From NCBI GenBank assembly GCA_030737835.1, contig CM060854.1:20539356-20603355 (forward strand): 64,000 bases of DNA, in the 5' to 3' direction. Within the stretch, counting starts at the first letter, position 1. Every line of letters begins with the position of its first letter. Below are positions 59,876 through 64,000 of the stretch, piece after piece. The notes beneath the pieces are model-generated. The model was not told where the DNA came from. It worked only from the letters and a program-made list of their open reading frames with translations, and did not search any database. A program made the position numbers and the translations under genes. The stretch is from Acorus gramineus. Its lineage: Eukaryota; Streptophyta; Magnoliopsida; Acorales; Acoraceae.

Positions 59876-61826
59876 GCCCATATCAACTGCTTTCCCTTGA
59901 ACTCTATTTCTTTGGATATGTTTTCGGATCTTCCATGTGACTTCTAAATCATGGAAATCAATGTCCATGCACTTGACGCACGTAATGTCCTTCTCGGGCA
60001 CCATTTTGCGCGATTAGACATCATTTTCTATAAAAAAAATTCAGAGTAGACAAATAGAACAATTAAATTAATGTATCATAAAAATGAACTGTCACATGTT
60101 AATTAATTGTTAGATTCCTTTTTAAGTAATGAAATCTCATTCGAGAGGTTATGTTCATGGAATGTAAATACACACATCATCATTAAAAATTGAATATAAT
60201 TTGTCCAGTTATAAGTTTATTTTAATTGATCCATCCGAATGGAAAACTATATATATTTAATTAAAGAGTTAAACAAGAGAGGTAATGGAAACTAATTAAA
60301 ATATATATTGTTAACTAAAAGAGATAATAACTTGATCAATTATTTGTTTTATTTTAATGACATAATTAGAAATTATAATTTTTTTGAAAGTTTAAATAAA
60401 CTCATGATAATCAAAGATATTTAATATTAATTAAAAAAAATTGAATAAGATATTTTAAAAATTAACGATTAGTGCTTGAGATCATTGTTCTTCCATCCTA
60501 ACTATTAATCACACCAACTATTGCACGCCCGATAATTCAATTGCTTTTCCGCGTTATATGATTCTTTCAAAGCATGTTATGTTGGAATATCTGCTGTAAA
60601 TGATAAAATTCACCTCGATTGAATAAGAGGCACGTGTACTTGAATCGATCAGAAATCAAAGTAGGTCTACATCGAATTTTGGCAGTATTCACCTCAGGGT
60701 CCGAAATACACCTTGGATTAGACTTTTCGAAGACTAGGCACATCTGAGAAAAAGGGATCCAACCACCTGAGGATTGCGCATGTCCAATGTGTGAAGATGG
60801 CCATCTAATGACCAAGTATGTCCGGGAACGTGAGGTGCACCTGACGAACATGTTCGGCTCACCTAAAGAACACTAAAGCCAAGCACGTCAAAGTGTCAAT
60901 GGGCCTAATAGGACGTGACAGCTAGAGCCAGGTCTCACCAAGTTGACTTGGTCAAAAAGGGAAGAATAAACCCATGTGGCAGTCACAAATTGATCTATGT
61001 AGAAGATTCTTCCATAACAGCAAAGTGTGATCAACACCCCATTGTCAATCTATAAATAGAGGGGTACTCTTTCCCTGAAGGTACGAAAAGAATCATAAAA
61101 AATTTCTATTCTGAAAACTCTGTCAAATCATGTTTGACTTGATCGTTAGAAGTGAAAGAACTTGGAGTGAAGGATAGAAGGACTTCAGAGAGGTCTTCGT
61201 GAGGCTGATGATAGCCGGGATAATAGCCACCTTTTGTCTGGAGCTTTTGATTGATTTCTTGTGTCTTTTCTCATCTCTTTCAATGGTTTTTTATAACCCC
61301 TACACAAATTAAATCAATCAGAAGCTCCATACAAAAGGTGGCTACCATTTCGGAGATCATCAACCTCACTGCAATAGGGCATCAGTGTCCTCTCAATTGG
61401 CATCGACATCCTCTTAGTTGTCTTTTAGGAAGTTCATAGGTTGACACCACACCGGTGTGAGGGAGGACTTCAAGTTTCACATATCATCAGCTTTGAACCG
61501 TAAGATTCTCAAATCGCAAATCTTCGGATTCAATCTTACATGGATCAATCTTGATCAGGAAAGATATTCAATCCTCCACATTCGTGTTGCCCACTTTTGT
61601 GATACAAATCTTATGAAATGATAATAGTCCTGATTTGATTTTCTCCAATATCTTAAAATTTTTAATTTCTTTTCTTTCATATTCTCTTTAAAAATTCACT
61701 CACGTTTAGTTTTCTTTTTTCTAATATATGATTAGCTGAAAGAAAGAAGCAACATTAATCATAAAAATCGAGTGACTCATTCATTGATGCTACATCACTT
61801 TAAGAATTTTATGTTAATTAAAGAAA
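59876..61826. other. Intergenic region with LTR-like segment
   Basis: The first 700 bp are AT-rich with no gene. From about 60580 to 61606 the sequence begins TGTTGGAATATCTGC and ends TTTGTGATACA, with a TATAAATAGAGGGGT promoter-like motif at 61051. That layout is typical of a Ty3/gypsy-type long terminal repeat. I found neither a second LTR nor a matching 5-bp target duplication, so a solo or broken LTR is only a suggestion. Confidence 0.45.
61051..61065 (+). promoter_or_regulatory. TATA box of the LTR-like segment
   Basis: TATAAATAGAGGGGT is the classic form of the transcription start region in many plant LTR retrotransposons. No downstream gag or polymerase sequence is present. Confidence 0.45.
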
Positions 61827-62102
61827 GAGTTTTTTATTTTTAAGTCCTCACAAACTATAGGATTTAGTGATCGATCTCTCATTTCTTCATAATTTGGTTT
61901 TAATATCCAGATTTAAAAAATATATTCCATTTTAGTCCCTCCTATGGATTAAAAAGAAAATTAAATAATTTAGGGATAGGTCCTTCTCAGGGACTAAGAA
62001 AGAACACATCCTTTAAATTTGGGGACTAAAACCAAAATATGAAGAAGTGAGGGATCGATCATTAAATCATATAGTTTATGGGAACTTAAAAATAAAAAAC
62101 CG
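61827..62102. mobile_element. Mutator-type MITE (276 bp) with 9-bp target duplication
   Basis: TTAAAGAAA occurs directly on both sides (61818-61826 and 62103-62111), a perfect 9-bp duplication as Mutator-like transposases make. Long inverted arms pair GTTTTTTATTTTTAAGT at the left with ACTTAAAAATAAAAAAC at the right, and the match continues about 95 bp inward with scattered mismatches. No coding capacity. Confidence 0.85.
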
Positions 62103-62315
62103 TTAAAGAAAACAAACAACAACAAGATAAATAATTGTATTGCAAAAGGTGAAATATTTCATCAAAATAAATTGAATCCATACGTAACTATATTTTTCAA
62201 ATCATGTTATATATACTAGATTGGTGGGAAGTTGTAGAAGTGATTGCAATAATGACAGAGTGTATCACCACCGATTGGAAAAACATTACGCTAAACATGA
62301 ATCACTTTATGCAGA

Positions 62316-63258
62316 TATTGAAATCCTTATAAACAGTCATAAAAATAAATTAGTCCCTGTAAAAGATAAAATTGCCCTTAAAAGACTTTTACATTAAATT
62401 GTGTACACATTGCAGTCCCTATAAACAATCATAAAAACAAATTAGTCACTGCAGAAGATAAAATTGCCCCTAAAAGACTTTTACATTTAATTGGATAGAC
62501 ATTAAAGTCCTTAAAGACAATTGTAAAGATAAATTGGTCCCTGTAAAAGACAAAAATGCCCCTAAATGATTTTTACATTTAATTGTGTAGACATTATAGT
62601 CTGTATAAACAATCATAATGACAAATAATATAATTTATTTATTTTTTTATCTTCTATCCTATCGCTCACACTCCACTTGAACAAGTAATGAATAATGCTC
62701 TTTTTTTAAAAGTGTTTGCTTGCTTTGAATATACCTTCCTAGATACATAATTTTTTACAAAATTTGTTTATTTACATTCGGAGAGAATTTTAATAAACCC
62801 ATGCCACTTTTTTTACTTCCCTACAAACAAAAGGGTAAAAACAATGCATCATACGGGTTAAAATATTTTTTTACGTCCAAATTGGGATCTTCAGGTGGAG
62901 TGTGAGTGATAGGATAAAAGATGAAAAAATAAATTAAAAAATTATATTATTTGTCTTTATGATTGTTTATAAGGACTATAATGTCTATACAGTTAAATGT
63001 AAAAACCATTCAGGGGTATTTTTGTCTTTTACAATGACCAATTTGTTTTTACGATTATTTATAAGGACTGTAATGTCTATCCAATTAAATGTAAAAGTAT
63101 TTCAGAGGTAATTTTATCTTTTGCGGGGATTAATTTATCTTTATGATTGTTAGGGACTGCAATGTGTACACAATTTAACGTAAAAGTCTTTCACGGGCAA
63201 TTTTATCTTTTGCAGGGACTAATTTGTCTTTATGACTGTTTATAAGGACTTCAATGTC
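62316..63258. repeat. Large inverted repeat made of 92-bp tandem units
   Basis: The left arm (about 62316-62683) and right arm (about 62890-63258) are inverted copies around a 206-bp spacer. Each arm contains about four units of 92 bp: the motif GTCC(C/T)TATAAACAATCATAA recurs at 62323, 62415, 62507 and 62599, and its inverse at about 62971, 63063, 63152 and 63244. The innermost part of both arms carries a non-repeated piece (TATCCTATCGCTCACACTCC and its inverse). No target duplication was found. Confidence 0.85.
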
Positions 63259-64000
63259 TACACAGTTACATGTGATGGAATATTCTGAAATATTCCGTTA
63301 AGTTTGGATGAAAATTTAACTCAAGGATGATAATTGGATTTTTTCTAAGTTTTCAGAGACTCGTACGTCAATCACAATTTTAATAGAGACTTATATAGGT
63401 TTTCTCATGTTTGTAGAGACTTAAATACATTTAACCCTACTATATATACACAATTTTTTTGAAATTATAATCCCACACCCTCATTTCTCTGTCTTCACTC
63501 CCTACCCCCGCCTTCACCACCACCGCCTTCTTCATCGCACCACCACCAACCCCACCTCTTTGTCCTCCACGATGGTCTTCGAAACAACCCCCCCCCCCCC
63601 CCCCCCCCCTCCTCCAGACCCGGCCCACGGTGTATGCTGCATAGGTGGCCGCCTAGGGCCCCTTCACAAAAAGGGCCCCCAAAATTCAGGAAAAAAAATA
63701 TTGAGTGTTTTTAAATTAAAATAATATTTTTTTCAAATTTGAACATATTCATAATTTTTTTTGTTTTTAAATTTATAATTATAATTTCAAAAATTGATGG
63801 ACAAGTAATTTTTTTATTATTTTAAAAAAATTATCCATTTCTTTTTTTCTTTTTATTCTAATTTATCTGTTTAATAGGAATTTATCTTTTTATGAAGAAA
63901 ATGTTCAATTCTATCATACATGAATAAATCCCATGATTTAAGGATTGTTTTGTTGTTGTTTATATTAATTTAAAAAGAAAATCTATACAATCGATTTACT
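63259..64000. other. Right edge: C-run and a truncated transposon-like end
   Basis: A C-homopolymer lies at about 63588-63609. From about 63615 the sequence CCGGCCCACGGTG through GGCCGCCTAGGGCCCC resembles the start of a hAT-type element like those with a ZMYM-like transposase; it runs off the window. A CCACC-rich stretch (63500-63570) gives glycine-rich open frames on the minus strand that I do not accept as a gene. Confidence 0.4.

Noticed and set aside
63440..63628. Glycine-rich 62-codon minus-strand frame
   Set aside because: Created by the CCACC-rich stretch and C-homopolymer; no conserved domain.
1..64000. tRNA, rRNA, CRISPR arrays or operon-like gene clusters
   Set aside because: I found no cloverleaf with a convincing B box, no rRNA-like sequence and no spaced direct repeats of CRISPR type; the genome is that of a plant.

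Overview
This window is nuclear DNA from a flowering plant. It has intron-rich genes with plant-specific families (an E-class PPR protein, a MOT1 molybdate transporter, a NUP50 nucleoporin, plant mobile domain sequence) in AT-rich DNA crowded with small inverted-repeat transposons. GC use is uneven. The MOT1 coding sequence and the first SYS1 exon are very GC-rich, while the PPR, NUP50 and coatomer genes are not. That pattern fits a monocot such as a palm, but I could not confirm the lineage.

Layout: 1-2.9 kb is intergenic with miniature transposons. A single-exon mitochondrial-type PPR gene (+) follows at 3.1-6.3 kb. From about 6.8 to 11.85 kb lies a decayed partial copy (+) of the 3' half of the coatomer beta-prime gene. 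MOT1 (-) is at 12.1-14.3 kb. About 5.7 kb of fold-back and AT-rich DNA separates it from a 4.15-kb unit (19986-24136) bounded by terminal inverted repeats, which carries a decayed plant mobile domain gene. NUP50 (+) starts just after it, with a 5' UTR exon near 24.5 kb and its coding exon at 27.4-28.8 kb. Next come about 5.5 kb of intergenic transposons and the arm of the inverted duplication that matches 6.8-11.85 kb. The intact 24-exon coatomer beta-prime gene (-) runs from 48.7 to 38.2 kb. A SYS1 gene (-) spans 57.0-51.2 kb with two large transposon-filled introns. The last 7 kb is intergenic: a hAT remnant, an LTR-like segment, a Mutator-type MITE and a large inverted repeat made of 92-bp units.

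Functionally, two genes serve Golgi traffic (coatomer beta-prime in COPI coats; SYS1 in recruiting an Arf-like GTPase to the trans-Golgi). They lie head-to-tail on the same strand, but plant nuclear genes are transcribed singly and I infer no operon-like link. The others (organelle RNA processing, molybdate transport, nuclear pore) are unrelated in role.

All splice models were built by eye from reading frame, GT/AG sites and recalled family sequence. No alignment, expression data or percent identity was computed. The most notable structures are the mobile-domain gene inside a terminal-inverted-repeat unit, the 5-7 kb inverted duplication with empty-site evidence of later insertions, and the 92-bp-unit palindrome near the right edge.
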